Assembly: GCA_012270975.1 (NCBI GenBank)
Contig: JAAXHH010000011.1
Coordinates: forward strand, 64,381-128,380
Length of the DNA: 64,000 bases
Reading direction: 5' to 3'
Source of the DNA: Candidatus Latescibacterota bacterium
GTDB taxonomy: Bacteria > JAAXHH01
The position numbers and the translations under genes were made by a program. Numbering within the stretch: position 1 is the first letter of the stretch; each line of letters starts with the position of its first letter. Shown piece by piece: positions 24,650 to 32,799 of this stretch. The notes beneath the pieces are model-generated. The model did no database searches. It saw nothing but the letters and a program-made list of their open reading frames with translations, and was not told the DNA's origin.

Positions 24650-25156
24650 CTAACTGACACACTGCGCAAGTCCACGGCTGTCGAGCAACGTGTCGAAATC
24701 CGCCATGATCGTGTGGATGCGGCGCCGGACATCTTCGGCGGCCGTCCTGATGCGATCCGCCGTCTGCCCGTCGATCAGCCCGTCGTCACTGGCCTGCTTC
24801 AACTCGTCTTCGTCCAGCACGCGGCAGTCGCCGTCCGGAAAGAACCACAGGTCCAGCAACTGGTCGTCGTATTCCACGCGGTCCGATCCGATCCGCACCC
24901 GGTCGCACAGATGCACGTAGTGCCCGACGAGGCGGCCGTCCGGCCCGATCATCTTCCAGAGTATGTACGGAAGCCCTTCTTCGTAGTACGCCAGGGTCAG
25001 CGTGCCGGAAGGGATCCGGATGTCGCCCTGGCGGTACGGCCTGTCGGACCGGTAGGACAGCACCATGCGGCTGCCCTCGTGGTAGAGCAGGCGGCACGAG
25101 AAGGACTGGTCGGGCTTATTGAGGTTACGCTTGATTTCAGTGACGGATTCGGCCAT
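24650..25156 (-). CDS. DUF402 domain protein
   Basis: A 168-residue cytoplasmic protein with the DUF402 (FomD-like) fold. Recognisable features are YYEEGLPYILWKMIGPDGRLVGHYVHLCDRV in the middle and DDQLLDLWFFPDGDCRVLDEDELKQA, the conserved acidic DLxFxPDG...LDEDEL block that binds divalent metal in this family. Family members include nucleoside diphosphate or nucleotide-phosphonate hydrolases; which substrate applies is unknown. It starts 7 bases after the thioredoxin-like gene and may be its operon partner. Confidence 0.8.
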   Translation of the reverse strand: MAESVTEIKRNLNKPDQSFSCRLLYHEGSRMVLSYRSDRPYRQGDIRIPSGTLTLAYYEEGLPYILWKMIGPDGRLVGHYVHLCDRVRIGSDRVEYDDQLLDLWFFPDGDCRVLDEDELKQASDDGLIDGQTADRIRTAAEDVRRRIHTIMADFDTLLDSRGLAQCVS

Positions 25157-25163
25157 GGGCGGA

Positions 25164-25700
25164 TCATGCGGTCCGCTTGATCCGTTCGAGGACGTCCCGG
25201 ATCTCCTTCACGAGTGGACCGTTTCCGTTTTGCCTGTACCAGGACCGGATACGCGGGTAGATGTCTTCCATGGGGATCCTGCCCTTGTTGTCCCGCATGA
25301 TCGCCTGGCACGCCTTCGGCCGCGGTCCCCACCTGGCCAGTTCGTTCAGGCCGGAGTCCATGAAGACCAGGTAGGGAATGGCCTTTGAACCGTCGGTGAG
25401 GTACCGGTCCATGATATCGAGGTTCTCGTCCCGCCGAAAGATACGGTACGCGATAGACGGACTGCCCTCCAGCATGCGGACGATGGGCGGAAGGCTCTGC
25501 ACCACGTCGCCGCACCAGTCCTCCGCGAGGATCAGCACCTTCAGGGGCGTGGCGATGGCGGCGAAGAAACCGGCGTCGTCTTCATCCAGGGTGAATTTGT
25601 CGTGATTTTCATGGAATCGCTCGAGATTCTTCTCGCTGTTTCGCATGTAGTCATCCCACAGGAATCCCGAGGCGAATCGTTCTTCGGAAACTACGGACAT
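25164..25700 (-). CDS. Thioredoxin-like protein with WCGD site
   Basis: A 178-residue thioredoxin-fold protein. The ATG at 25700 follows TGGAG; the longer open frame upstream is low-complexity and overlaps the nitroreductase. The active-site region is VLILAEDWCGDVVQSLPPIV, with a single cysteine where classical thioredoxins have CxxC, then the cis-proline loop GSKAIPYLVFMD. No export signal, so cytoplasmic. Single-cysteine versions of this family (thioredoxin_9 type) are widely annotated as thioredoxin family proteins with unclear chemistry. Gene order nitroreductase, this gene, DUF402. Confidence 0.82.
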   Translation of the reverse strand: MSVVSEERFASGFLWDDYMRNSEKNLERFHENHDKFTLDEDDAGFFAAIATPLKVLILAEDWCGDVVQSLPPIVRMLEGSPSIAYRIFRRDENLDIMDRYLTDGSKAIPYLVFMDSGLNELARWGPRPKACQAIMRDNKGRIPMEDIYPRIRSWYRQNGNGPLVKEIRDVLERIKRTA

Positions 25701-25749
25701 GGCGTCTCCAGGCTGTTTCGAGGTTGAATTGAACAGGTTGACGGGTCGG

Positions 25750-26316
25750 TCAGGCGAACCATTCGGTCCGTTCGGCGGCGGGCACTCTTTTCTGGGCGGG
25801 TACCTGCGCGGGATAGCCGGTGTAGAGGAATCCGACGATTTCTGCTTCACGTGTATCAATCTTCAGCAGTGCCAGCGTCTCGGGATCCCGGATCAGCCCT
25901 CCCGTGCTCCACTGCATGCCGATGCCCTCTTCCCAGGCGGCCAGTGCGATATTGTGGATGGCGCAACAGGTGGCGGCATAGTCCTCGCGCGCCCGGAAGG
26001 CGTCCTCGTCCTTCTTGCAGACCACGCCGATGATGACGGGCTTGGACATGATCTTGGCATAGCCCTTCTCGGTAGCCTTCCGCAGGATATCGGGATCGTC
26101 CGACTTCGTCTTTTCCCGCTGGATCCTGCAGTAGATGTTCGCCAGGGTCTCCTTGGTCTTCCCCGTGACGACCAGGAAGCGCCAGGGTTCCGTCAGCTTG
26201 TGGTTCGGCGCCCACACGGCCGTTTCAAGCACGCGGGCGATCACTTCCCGGGGGACAGGTTCCGACTTGAATTCGTAGATCGACCTTCGGTTTCGGATCG
26301 TATCGAGTACGGACAT
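25750..26316 (-). CDS. Nitroreductase-family flavoprotein
   Basis: A 188-residue FMN-dependent oxidoreductase. The N-terminal RNRRSIYEFKSEPVPREVI and WAPNHKLTEPWRFLVV segments bind FMN phosphate; GIGMQWSTGGLIRDP and the C-terminal VGFLYTGYPAQVPAQKR complete the family pattern. It is close to the YdjA/TM1586-type single-domain nitroreductases. Natural substrates of these enzymes are usually unknown. It starts 15 bases after the feoB-associated Cys-rich gene, so it may share the iron-uptake transcript and could serve flavin or iron reduction, which is speculation. Confidence 0.88.
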   Translation of the reverse strand: MSVLDTIRNRRSIYEFKSEPVPREVIARVLETAVWAPNHKLTEPWRFLVVTGKTKETLANIYCRIQREKTKSDDPDILRKATEKGYAKIMSKPVIIGVVCKKDEDAFRAREDYAATCCAIHNIALAAWEEGIGMQWSTGGLIRDPETLALLKIDTREAEIVGFLYTGYPAQVPAQKRVPAAERTEWFA

Positions 26317-26331
26317 GTGGTCTCTTGTCGA

Positions 26332-26544
26332 CTACCGCTCTTCGTCGATAGATTCAACCTGGATCAGCTCGCCGTCCCGCGATGCGCCAGACTGCATGGA
26401 CTGACCGGACTGCATGGCGCCGCCGTGGGCGCAGCTCCCGCACCCCTTCCCGCCCCGGGACGTGAACTGCCGGGTGAAGGTGCGGACGACAACAGCGGCC
26501 GCAATGCCCACGGTTATGGCGACGAACAGGGTTTGAAGATCCAT
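26332..26544 (-). CDS. FeoB-associated Cys-rich membrane protein
   Basis: A 70-residue protein with one membrane helix (about 5-22) followed by GGKGCGSCAHGG, the CGxC motif typical of the small FeoB-associated proteins. It is coded 50 bases downstream of feoB, as in many Feo operons. By family knowledge it may bind iron or assist FeoB; its exact role is unproven. The tail is acidic (ESIDEER). Confidence 0.82.
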   Translation of the reverse strand: MDLQTLFVAITVGIAAAVVVRTFTRQFTSRGGKGCGSCAHGGAMQSGQSMQSGASRDGELIQVESIDEER

Positions 26545-26594
26545 GCTTACAAGATAATGGCGGACGGGTCAAATGCCAAGAGGTCCCATGCGGG

Positions 26595-28835
26595 CTACCC
26601 GTATCCCAGGAGCAATCCTCCCTGGTAGACGAGCAGGGATCCGACATAGGCCAGGGCGGTCATGTACAGGACCATGACGATAGGCCACCGCCAGCCGTTG
26701 GTCTCCCGTTTCACGATGGCGACCGTGGCCATGCACTGGCAGGCCAGGGCGAAGAAGACCATGAGGGCAACCGCAACCAGCGGGGTGTAAACCCGTTCGC
26801 CCGTTTCCGGGTCCACCTCGTTCTGCAAGGCCGACCTGAGATCGACCGAGGTCTCGTCTGCCTCCTCAACGTTGTAGATCGTGGCCATGGTGCTGACCAG
26901 CACTTCCCGGGCGACGAAAGAGGTAATCAGGCCGATGCCCACTTTCCAGTCGAACCCGAGCGGCTCGATGGCCGGTTCGATCAGCTGGCCGAGCTGGCCG
27001 GCGTAACTCTGCTGAATACGCGACCTGGACGACATGGAATCGTAGTCATCGGGTTGCGGGTACGAGGCGAGGAACCAGAGGACGACCGATATGGCGAGGA
27101 TGATCTGGCCCGCCTCCGTCACGAAGATCTTCGCCCTTTCGAACATCTGCAGGAGGACCCACTTGAGTGAGGGCAGCCGGTAAGGCGGCAGTTCCATGAC
27201 GAAACTCGTGGAAACGGCGTCCTTCATGAAAAACCGCTTGAACACCAGCGCGGCGCCGATGGCGACGACGATCCCGAATATGTACATGGCGAACAGCATA
27301 AGCCCCTGCAGAGTGAATACGCCTAAAATCGTCATGGACGGGAAGAACGCGCCGATCAGCAGGATGTACACGGGCAGGCGGGCGCTGCAACTCATCAGGG
27401 GCGCGATCATGATCGTGATGAGGCGGTCCTTCCAGTTCGAGATCGTACGCGTCGCCATGATGCCCGGTATGGCGCAGGCAAAGGATGAAAGCAGCGGCAT
27501 GACCGAATGGCCGGACAGTCCCATGCTCTTCATGAAACGGTCCATGAGAAAAGCGACGCGGGCCATGTAGCCCGTATCTTCGAGCAGGGCAAGGAAGAAG
27601 AAGAGAAAGAGGATCTGGGGGAGAAAGACCAGCACGGCGCCTACGCCGGCGATGACTCCGTCCACGAGCAGGTCCCGCAGCAGGCCTTCCGGCAGGAACT
27701 GGTAGACGAAGGCGCCCAGGGCGCCGATCCCGTCCTCGATGAGCGTCATGGGCGTTTCGGCCCAGGAAAAAATGGACTGGAAGACCAGCGCGAACACCGC
27801 GAGGACGATGACCGGACCGGCAATCCGGTGGGTGAACACGCGGTCCAGCCGGACGCTCTGGCTGGCTTTGGAATCTCGTTCCTCCCGCACGACCTTTGAA
27901 TAGAGTTCATCGATCTGGTCATACCGCAGAATGGTCTCCAGCATCCGCCAGGGCACCTGCATCTCGTCCAGCCTGCCCCGCGTCTGCTCCACGATGCGTT
28001 TCAGGTCGTCTTTGCAGGAGGCATCCTGACTGCCTTCCAACCACGTCTGCAGCGCTTGGTCGCTCGAAGTCACGCGCAAGGCTTCCGAAGTCTGCGCAAC
28101 TCTGTTCAGTTTCGTGTGTTCGCCGAACCAGGCCGCCGCCGGGGAGAGCGCCTCGTCGAGCAGGCCGCCGAGGAGTCTGCGCCGCGGAAACCGTTCGGTG
28201 AAGGAAACGCCGGCCGGATTCGAGATCGGTCCGGATAAACCGGGACCGGCTTCTTCTGTCGGTCCTGATGAAGGAGTTTCAGTTCCCTTCGGACCGATCT
28301 GGTCGAACATCATCTGTCGCAACTCGTCTATTCCCTGTTGACGTGAAGCGACTACGGGTACGATCGGGACCTTCAACTGATCGGAGAGTGCGTCCAGATC
28401 GATGTGGACGCCGCTGCTGACGGCGTTATCCATCATGTTCATGGCCACGGCGACGGGGATGCCGAGGTCGATGAGCTGGGTAACCAGGTAGAGGTTCCTG
28501 TTGAGATTCGAGGCGTCCGCCACGACCACGATGAGCCGGATGTCCAGGTCCTCGTCCGCTTCCCCGATCAGCACCTCCCGTGCGATGGAATCGTCGAGCG
28601 ACTTCGGGGTAAGGCTGTACATCCCGGGCATGTCGTGGAGACGAAGCGTGCCGCCGTTCGGTCCCGTAACGATACCCGTCTTCTTCTCCACGGTCACGCC
28701 GGGGTAGTTGCCCGTTTTCTGCCGGAGCCCGGTAAGCGAATTGAATACGGACGTCTTGCCGGTATTCGGGTTACCCACGAGGAGTACGTCGATCACGGAT
28801 TCACGCGCCGCGAATGTATCGGTAGTTTCGGTCAT
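26595..28835 (-). CDS. feoB: Ferrous iron transporter FeoB
   Basis: A 746-residue inner-membrane Fe(II) transporter. The N-terminal G domain has GNPNTGKTSVFNSLTG (P-loop, residues 21-36), the T-rich switch around GNYPGVTVEKKTG and HDMPGMYSL. A Pro/Gly/Ser-rich insert (about 195-225) extends the linker to the membrane part. Gate motifs in the membrane region include IPGIMATRTISNWKDRLITIMIAP and MSCSARLPVYILLIG, with the conserved cysteine. The start codon has no ribosome-binding site, and CATAAT lies only 8 bases upstream, so the mRNA may be leaderless. An inverted repeat also found before the porin gene lies 85-125 bases upstream. Confidence 0.95.
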   Translation of the reverse strand: MTETTDTFAARESVIDVLLVGNPNTGKTSVFNSLTGLRQKTGNYPGVTVEKKTGIVTGPNGGTLRLHDMPGMYSLTPKSLDDSIAREVLIGEADEDLDIRLIVVVADASNLNRNLYLVTQLIDLGIPVAVAMNMMDNAVSSGVHIDLDALSDQLKVPIVPVVASRQQGIDELRQMMFDQIGPKGTETPSSGPTEEAGPGLSGPISNPAGVSFTERFPRRRLLGGLLDEALSPAAAWFGEHTKLNRVAQTSEALRVTSSDQALQTWLEGSQDASCKDDLKRIVEQTRGRLDEMQVPWRMLETILRYDQIDELYSKVVREERDSKASQSVRLDRVFTHRIAGPVIVLAVFALVFQSIFSWAETPMTLIEDGIGALGAFVYQFLPEGLLRDLLVDGVIAGVGAVLVFLPQILFLFFFLALLEDTGYMARVAFLMDRFMKSMGLSGHSVMPLLSSFACAIPGIMATRTISNWKDRLITIMIAPLMSCSARLPVYILLIGAFFPSMTILGVFTLQGLMLFAMYIFGIVVAIGAALVFKRFFMKDAVSTSFVMELPPYRLPSLKWVLLQMFERAKIFVTEAGQIILAISVVLWFLASYPQPDDYDSMSSRSRIQQSYAGQLGQLIEPAIEPLGFDWKVGIGLITSFVAREVLVSTMATIYNVEEADETSVDLRSALQNEVDPETGERVYTPLVAVALMVFFALACQCMATVAIVKRETNGWRWPIVMVLYMTALAYVGSLLVYQGGLLLGYG

Positions 28836-28842
28836 TTAACGG

Positions 28843-28848
28843 ATTATG
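28843..28848 (-). promoter_or_regulatory. Possible -10 box (CATAAT) of feoB
   Basis: Minus-strand CATAAT lies 8 bases before the feoB ATG; if used, transcription would start at or within a base or two of the start codon. No good -35 is seen; the palindrome GCCGCATACGCGGC lies where one would be expected. Confidence 0.35.
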
Positions 28849-28919
28849 AAAGTGCCGCGTATGCGGCAGGGAGACACCTCCGGGGATCGTACCGCAACGC
28901 GTACGTATCCCTGGTCCAG

Positions 28920-28957
28920 GGACTATCGGGAGAACTGGCCAGCCGAACCGATAGTCC
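28920..28957. promoter_or_regulatory. Inverted repeat upstream of feoB (copy 1 of shared element)
   Basis: GGACTATCGG (28920-28929) and CCGATAGTCC (28948-28957) form a perfect 10-base inverted repeat around an 18-base centre that itself contains CTGGCCAG. It lies in the 138-base gap between feoA and feoB and matches the element at 32700-32741 arm for arm, including a trailing TTTTC on the plus strand and CAGG on the other side. Confidence 0.6.
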
Positions 28958-28973
28958 TTTTCTACCCTTCAGT

Positions 28974-29237
28974 TCAGATTCTTTCTACCAGGACCGAACG
29001 GGCTTCCGCGCATCGAATGGACAGATGGTAGCTCCTTACGCGTATCTCGATCGGGTCGCCCATCGGTGCGCGTTTGATCAATTCGACGGCCGTGCCTGGA
29101 AGCAGTCCCAGTTCCATCAGGTGTACTTCTTCCCCCGCCGTGCCCTTGATCTGCCTGATCGTTCCTTTTTCGCCGGGCTTCAATTCATCCAGGCGAATCG
29201 TCTGCGCCGTTGTACTGGTAAAGAGTTCGGAGTGCAT
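28974..29237 (-). CDS. feoA: Ferrous iron transport accessory protein FeoA
   Basis: An 87-residue SH3-like cytoplasmic protein that binds and modulates FeoB. The typical LDELKPGEKGTIRQIKG start of the fold, LMELGLLPGTAVELIKRAPMGDPIEIRV core and C-terminal LSIRCAEA segment are all present. It begins 3 bases after the cytochrome b-like gene stop. It is separated from feoB by 138 bases carrying the inverted repeat. Confidence 0.93.
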   Translation of the reverse strand: MHSELFTSTTAQTIRLDELKPGEKGTIRQIKGTAGEEVHLMELGLLPGTAVELIKRAPMGDPIEIRVRSYHLSIRCAEARSVLVERI

Positions 29238-29240
29238 GGG

Positions 29241-29735
29241 TTATCTCGTGTCAGAGGGTCCTATGCCGGTACTTGCTACGGAACTGAAAGGTGTTTTTCT
29301 AATAGGCAGTATCCCCTTTTTGCGAAGTTGGGTAACCTGGTGTACGAAGTAACCTGTGATCCACAGAAAAGAAGTGATGCAGTGGACGACGATCCAGGCG
29401 ATGCGCCAGGCTTCTCCGACCGACACCTGTATCAGGTACCCGGATACGACCATGGGAACCATGGTCAGCATCAGGCTTATTCCACTGCGCCGTCCGGTCG
29501 TCAGTCCACGCCGGTAGTGGTCGTAGATATGGTTTTTCCAGATGAGCCCGATGGCGAATACCGCGAACGGGGCGGCCACGATATGTAGATACTGTACGCC
29601 GGGCTGCCACGGGTGGCCGACCACGGAAAAGGTGTCCACGGGTTCCATCAGGTATCTCATGACGGCATAAACCACCCCTGTGACCCCGACGAGGACCGTC
29701 GAGATATGCACGAACCAGGCTTCGACTCTGCTCAA
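29241..29735 (-). CDS. Four-helix membrane cytochrome b-like protein
   Basis: A 164-residue inner-membrane protein with four predicted helices (about 5-28, 48-67, 86-108, 113-133). Histidines placed in or at helix ends (10, 51, 69, 118, 131) fit a b-type di-haem cytochrome of the DUF4405/cytochrome b561-like kind, although I cannot prove the ligand pairs. Its TTG start overlaps the stop of the FMN-binding gene (TTGA) and feoA follows 3 bases later, so it is locked between flavin and iron genes. Inferred role: carry electrons from the cytoplasm or quinone pool to the exported FMN protein, or vice versa. Confidence 0.7.
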   Translation of the reverse strand: MSRVEAWFVHISTVLVGVTGVVYAVMRYLMEPVDTFSVVGHPWQPGVQYLHIVAAPFAVFAIGLIWKNHIYDHYRRGLTTGRRSGISLMLTMVPMVVSGYLIQVSVGEAWRIAWIVVHCITSFLWITGYFVHQVTQLRKKGILPIRKTPFSSVASTGIGPSDTR

Positions 29736-30319
29736 CGTTCCAGTTGATCCTTGATAACATGATGAATCGCCAGGAGGCGCCGCACCGCGTCGGTGGTGCT
29801 GCGCGTCGTTAAGGTTGCGCCCAGAATCCCGCGTATACTCCGATTCACCGCGAGGCGGTCGTCCAGCCGCTGTCCCGGGAACAACCGGTACCAGGCGTCC
29901 GGAGGTATGTACTCCGGCGGTTCGTTGAACACCAGCAACTCCACGCGTTTTACCCTGTCGTCCGGATCAATGGCCACCATGATCGTTTCGTCCAGCGTAC
30001 GCACGATATGCCGGTCGAAGTAAGCGACTCCGGCGATCCGGCCTTCCTTCACGGCCACGTAGGGATACACGATTGCACTTTCAAGGTCTAGGCGAGCCAG
30101 TTTGCGTGCATCGGATTTCTGTGCTTCGGTGAGGTATATCGTCCGACGCTCGATCTCGCACTCCGGGAATGCCATTTCGAGGGCTTCGCCAACGGTCAGA
30201 TACACGCTGGCGGAAGCGATGCCGGGCACGAAAAACAGCGCGACAGCGACAAAGATCCACCGGCCGTATCGGAAGGCCGGCTGGGACAACCCGGTTTCAA
30301 TGGAAGGACAGGACGACAC
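29732..30319 (-). CDS. Exported FMN-binding domain protein
   Basis: A 195-residue exported protein. The GTG at 30319 is chosen because AGGAGG lies 5 bases upstream. A signal peptide or anchor covers about residues 18-37 (WIFVAVALFFVPGIASAS). The mature domain has the FMN-binding fold: VAVKEGRIAGVAYFDRHIV and the ApbE target region IRGILGATLTTRSTTDAVRR near residues 163-182, with the modified Thr expected in GAT. It overlaps the upstream apbE by 23 bases and the downstream cytochrome gene by 4, so the three are tightly coupled. Expected role: periplasmic one-electron flavin carrier. Confidence 0.82.
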   Translation of the reverse strand: MSSCPSIETGLSQPAFRYGRWIFVAVALFFVPGIASASVYLTVGEALEMAFPECEIERRTIYLTEAQKSDARKLARLDLESAIVYPYVAVKEGRIAGVAYFDRHIVRTLDETIMVAIDPDDRVKRVELLVFNEPPEYIPPDAWYRLFPGQRLDDRLAVNRSIRGILGATLTTRSTTDAVRRLLAIHHVIKDQLER

Positions 30320-31307
30320 CCGATCCTCCTGTATCTATTCGTTCCTTCATGCCATGCGTCGCGCGGGCCCTGATTCCCTCGGCGGTGGATTCCAGCACGA
30401 GTACTTCGATCCCTTCATGTTTCGCCGCCCAATCAAGGGCCCTTTCCGGACCAAGGACGTAAAGACCGGTCGACAGGCAGTCCGCCGCGAGCGCGTCATC
30501 GGCCCACACGGTCAGCGAACCGAAATCCGTTACGGGCATTCCACTGCGCGGGTCGAGGATATGGCTGTATGTCCTTTGGCCGATCACGAGACTTCTTTCG
30601 CTGTTCCCCGACGTGGCCAGCGCCCCCCGGTCAATGGTAAGCGTCAGCGCGGTCCGATGCCGGTCCGATGGATCCGCCACGTCGAAACGAAGGGGTTTGC
30701 CGGCGCCGAAAAGCGCGACCTGCCCGCCCAGGTTAATTATGGCGGCCGTGGCGTCCGTTTCCTTCAGCATACGGATCGCGTCGTCCAGCCCGGCTCCCTT
30801 ACCGAATCCACCCTCGTCGATGATCAACTCGGGATGCCGCCGCACGGCTATGGAACCGGCTATTCCAAGCGCCTCCAATCCCGGTATGTCCGCTGCCCGG
30901 TCGAGCGCTGCCCGCGTGGGTTCCTTCCCTCCGCTGCGCAGTCCCCATATCTCCGATAGTCTTCCTATCCCCGGATCGAAGGCGCCTTGGGTGGCCTTCC
31001 ACCAATGGCGGACACGCGCCAGTTCCATGGCGAGTTCGGAAGACAGTTTCACGGGGTCGTCCACCGCGGCTTCATTCAATCGAGCAAGCTCGGAATGTTT
31101 CGTCCAGGTTGACAGTCTTTGCTCGGCCCGTTGTAACGCCGCCAGCGCTTCCTCGCTCGCTTCAAGTGCCGCGGACCGTTTCCAGGCCTCGACCGAGATC
31201 ACCAGCGTGGTACCCATCAGAGTCAGATGACGCTCGATGCGTACGGGATTCGGCCGATCGTCGGTCAGAAGGACCAGCCCCGGTATGAGCAATAGGCTGA
31301 TGACCAT
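30297..31307 (-). CDS. apbE: FAD:protein FMN transferase, second copy
   Basis: A 336-residue ApbE. N-terminal hydrophobic stretch MVISLLLIPGLVLL serves as signal or anchor, unlike the Tat signal of the first copy. Motifs: IDEGGFGKGAGLDDAI near 165-180, INLGGQVALFG near 194-204 and ADCLSTGLYVLG near 285-296 for the metal site. It begins 3 bases after the porin stop and ends inside the FMN-binding gene that is its likely substrate. Confidence 0.92.
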   Translation of the reverse strand: MVISLLLIPGLVLLTDDRPNPVRIERHLTLMGTTLVISVEAWKRSAALEASEEALAALQRAEQRLSTWTKHSELARLNEAAVDDPVKLSSELAMELARVRHWWKATQGAFDPGIGRLSEIWGLRSGGKEPTRAALDRAADIPGLEALGIAGSIAVRRHPELIIDEGGFGKGAGLDDAIRMLKETDATAAIINLGGQVALFGAGKPLRFDVADPSDRHRTALTLTIDRGALATSGNSERSLVIGQRTYSHILDPRSGMPVTDFGSLTVWADDALAADCLSTGLYVLGPERALDWAAKHEGIEVLVLESTAEGIRARATHGMKERIDTGGSGVVLSFH

Positions 31308-31310
31308 GAA

Positions 31311-32582
31311 CTAGAAGACGTAACCCACTTGGAAGTTGAGTTGATCGAGCCCCGAATCCGCTTCGTTGCTGTTGTTCTTGTAGTCTAGCTTGAAAACGAT
31401 CCGGGGTTCGGGTTGATAGGCGACGCCGAGCGTTATGTTGCCTCTGTCGTTCGCCGGGTTCTGTTCGTAACCCGATGGCACGGAAGCCTGGGTGTTCAAG
31501 CGCTCAAATCGCAGGTAAGGCATGAGGGACTGGCCGCTGTAGTTGGTGCGGTGCAACAGGTCGTATCCGGCCTGCACATAATAACCGGAGAGCGTCTCGC
31601 CCACCGATCCACTGCCGGTCTTGTCGAGCGCCTCGTTCAACGCTGCCACGTCGCCCAGTGACGCGTGCGCGGCGAGGGCGCTGAACCACAGTCCCGAATG
31701 GCGAATGTCGACATGTCCTTCGTAGATACCCGTGGAGACCTTGAGGTTCGGGTTGCCGCGGGCCAGGTCCTGGCCGGAGTTGCCGTAGTAGACGGACCCT
31801 CCGAAGAGGAACCCCGGCCGAGGTGTTACGTCCGCCCTTCCGACCAGTGCGAAATGGTCGCTTATCGCTCTGCCGCCTTTCTGCCGGCCGCCGCGCAGGC
31901 CACCCGACGAAAACTTGGAGCCTCTAAGCCCGTTGACGATGTAAGCCCTGTAGGAGAACTTGCCTGTGTCGCCGTAGATGCCCATCCCGTTCTCCCGCCA
32001 CGTACTGGGCATGATGGCTTTCTCGACGTCCGGCCGATTCGCACCCATGTAGACCGTCGGCTCGTGCAGTTCGTTGACCAGTCCCATGGGAACGAGCAAC
32101 AGGCCGAAGCGCATGTTGAAGGCGGGGCTGTGGGTATACTCCAGGTGGATGAATTCGGCTGAAACGCTGCCGCCCGCGCCTGTCGAGCCGTGTTCGAACT
32201 CGAACTCGGTGTTGAGCAGCCATTTGCTGTTGAACTTGTAGCCGACGTACACTATGGCGCGCAACAGGTCGGTCACGTCTGCCTTGCCGTTCGAACCGTC
32301 GTCTTTTTCGCCGGCGTAATTGTAGTACACCGCTTCGCCGTAACCGCCGATGGACACGCCGCGTTCGGTCCGGTAGATTTTAGAGGCGGCGGGACCGAAG
32401 CCGAAGCGCATTTGATCAGCCTCGACCAGTGCTTCGCCCAGTTTCAACTGTTCGATCTCCTGGGCCAGTGCGTCTATGCGCCGCTTGATTTCCTCGGATT
32501 CATCTTTTGCGTCATCCTGGGCGAACAGGACCTGCGGGCAGACCAGCAGGCTGATCATGACAACCAGTAGAATACGGTACAT
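31311..32582 (-). CDS. Outer-membrane porin-like beta-barrel with N-terminal coiled coil
   Basis: A 423-residue outer-membrane protein. The ATG at 32582 (MYRILLVVMISLLVCPQVLFAQ signal peptide) is preferred over a TTG six codons upstream because AAAGGA then sits 9 bases before it. Residues 25-50 form a short coiled coil (ESEEIKRRIDALAQEIEQLK), followed by GVSIGGYGEAVYYNYAG and a long run of alternating strands, ending in LNFQVGYVF with terminal Phe as expected for BAM-folded barrels. This resembles the phosphate-selective-porin-like and OprB-like groups. It is the first gene of a tight run with apbE, so passage of iron or a ferric chelate is suggested by context only. Confidence 0.85.
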   Translation of the reverse strand: MYRILLVVMISLLVCPQVLFAQDDAKDESEEIKRRIDALAQEIEQLKLGEALVEADQMRFGFGPAASKIYRTERGVSIGGYGEAVYYNYAGEKDDGSNGKADVTDLLRAIVYVGYKFNSKWLLNTEFEFEHGSTGAGGSVSAEFIHLEYTHSPAFNMRFGLLLVPMGLVNELHEPTVYMGANRPDVEKAIMPSTWRENGMGIYGDTGKFSYRAYIVNGLRGSKFSSGGLRGGRQKGGRAISDHFALVGRADVTPRPGFLFGGSVYYGNSGQDLARGNPNLKVSTGIYEGHVDIRHSGLWFSALAAHASLGDVAALNEALDKTGSGSVGETLSGYYVQAGYDLLHRTNYSGQSLMPYLRFERLNTQASVPSGYEQNPANDRGNITLGVAYQPEPRIVFKLDYKNNSNEADSGLDQLNFQVGYVF

Positions 32583-32634
32583 CCAGCGGAATCCTTTCAA
32601 CGATTATATTGACCCCGGCGTGAGGCCAACATAT

Positions 32635-32640
32635 ATTATA
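32635..32640 (-). promoter_or_regulatory. -10 box (TATAAT) upstream of the porin operon
   Basis: Minus-strand TATAAT about 50 bases before the porin ATG. No recognisable -35 lies 16-18 bases upstream (GGACGT region), which suggests an activated or regulated promoter. The inverted repeat at 32700-32741 lies about 60-100 bases further upstream. Confidence 0.45.
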
Positions 32641-32699
32641 GAATAAGAGGGTCGCGTACGTCCGTACCGCCCTCAGGGGCAGTTACACCTGTCCTGTCA

Positions 32700-32741
32700 G
32701 GGACTATCGCCGGGCTTGCCGGGCCATGTTGCGATAGTCCC
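32700..32741. promoter_or_regulatory. Inverted repeat upstream of the porin operon (copy 2 of shared element)
   Basis: GGGACTATCGC (32700-32710) and GCGATAGTCCC (32731-32741), a perfect 11-base inverted repeat with a 20-base centre, located between the dtxR stop and the porin promoter. It shares arms and flanks with the copy before feoB. On the plus strand it is followed by CTTTTCGTTTTC, so it would look like a terminator in antisense direction; on the coding strand there is no T-run. Confidence 0.6.
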
Positions 32742-32799
32742 TTTTCGTTTTCTGACGGCGCGTGTTCCACCGTCAGGACACCGAATGCTTCCACGTCCC

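Noticed and set aside
32700-32741. Rho-independent terminator of the dtxR-like gene
   Set aside because: On the minus strand the hairpin has no T-run after it; the T-run is only on the opposite strand, where no gene ends. The repeat before feoB argues for a regulatory role instead.
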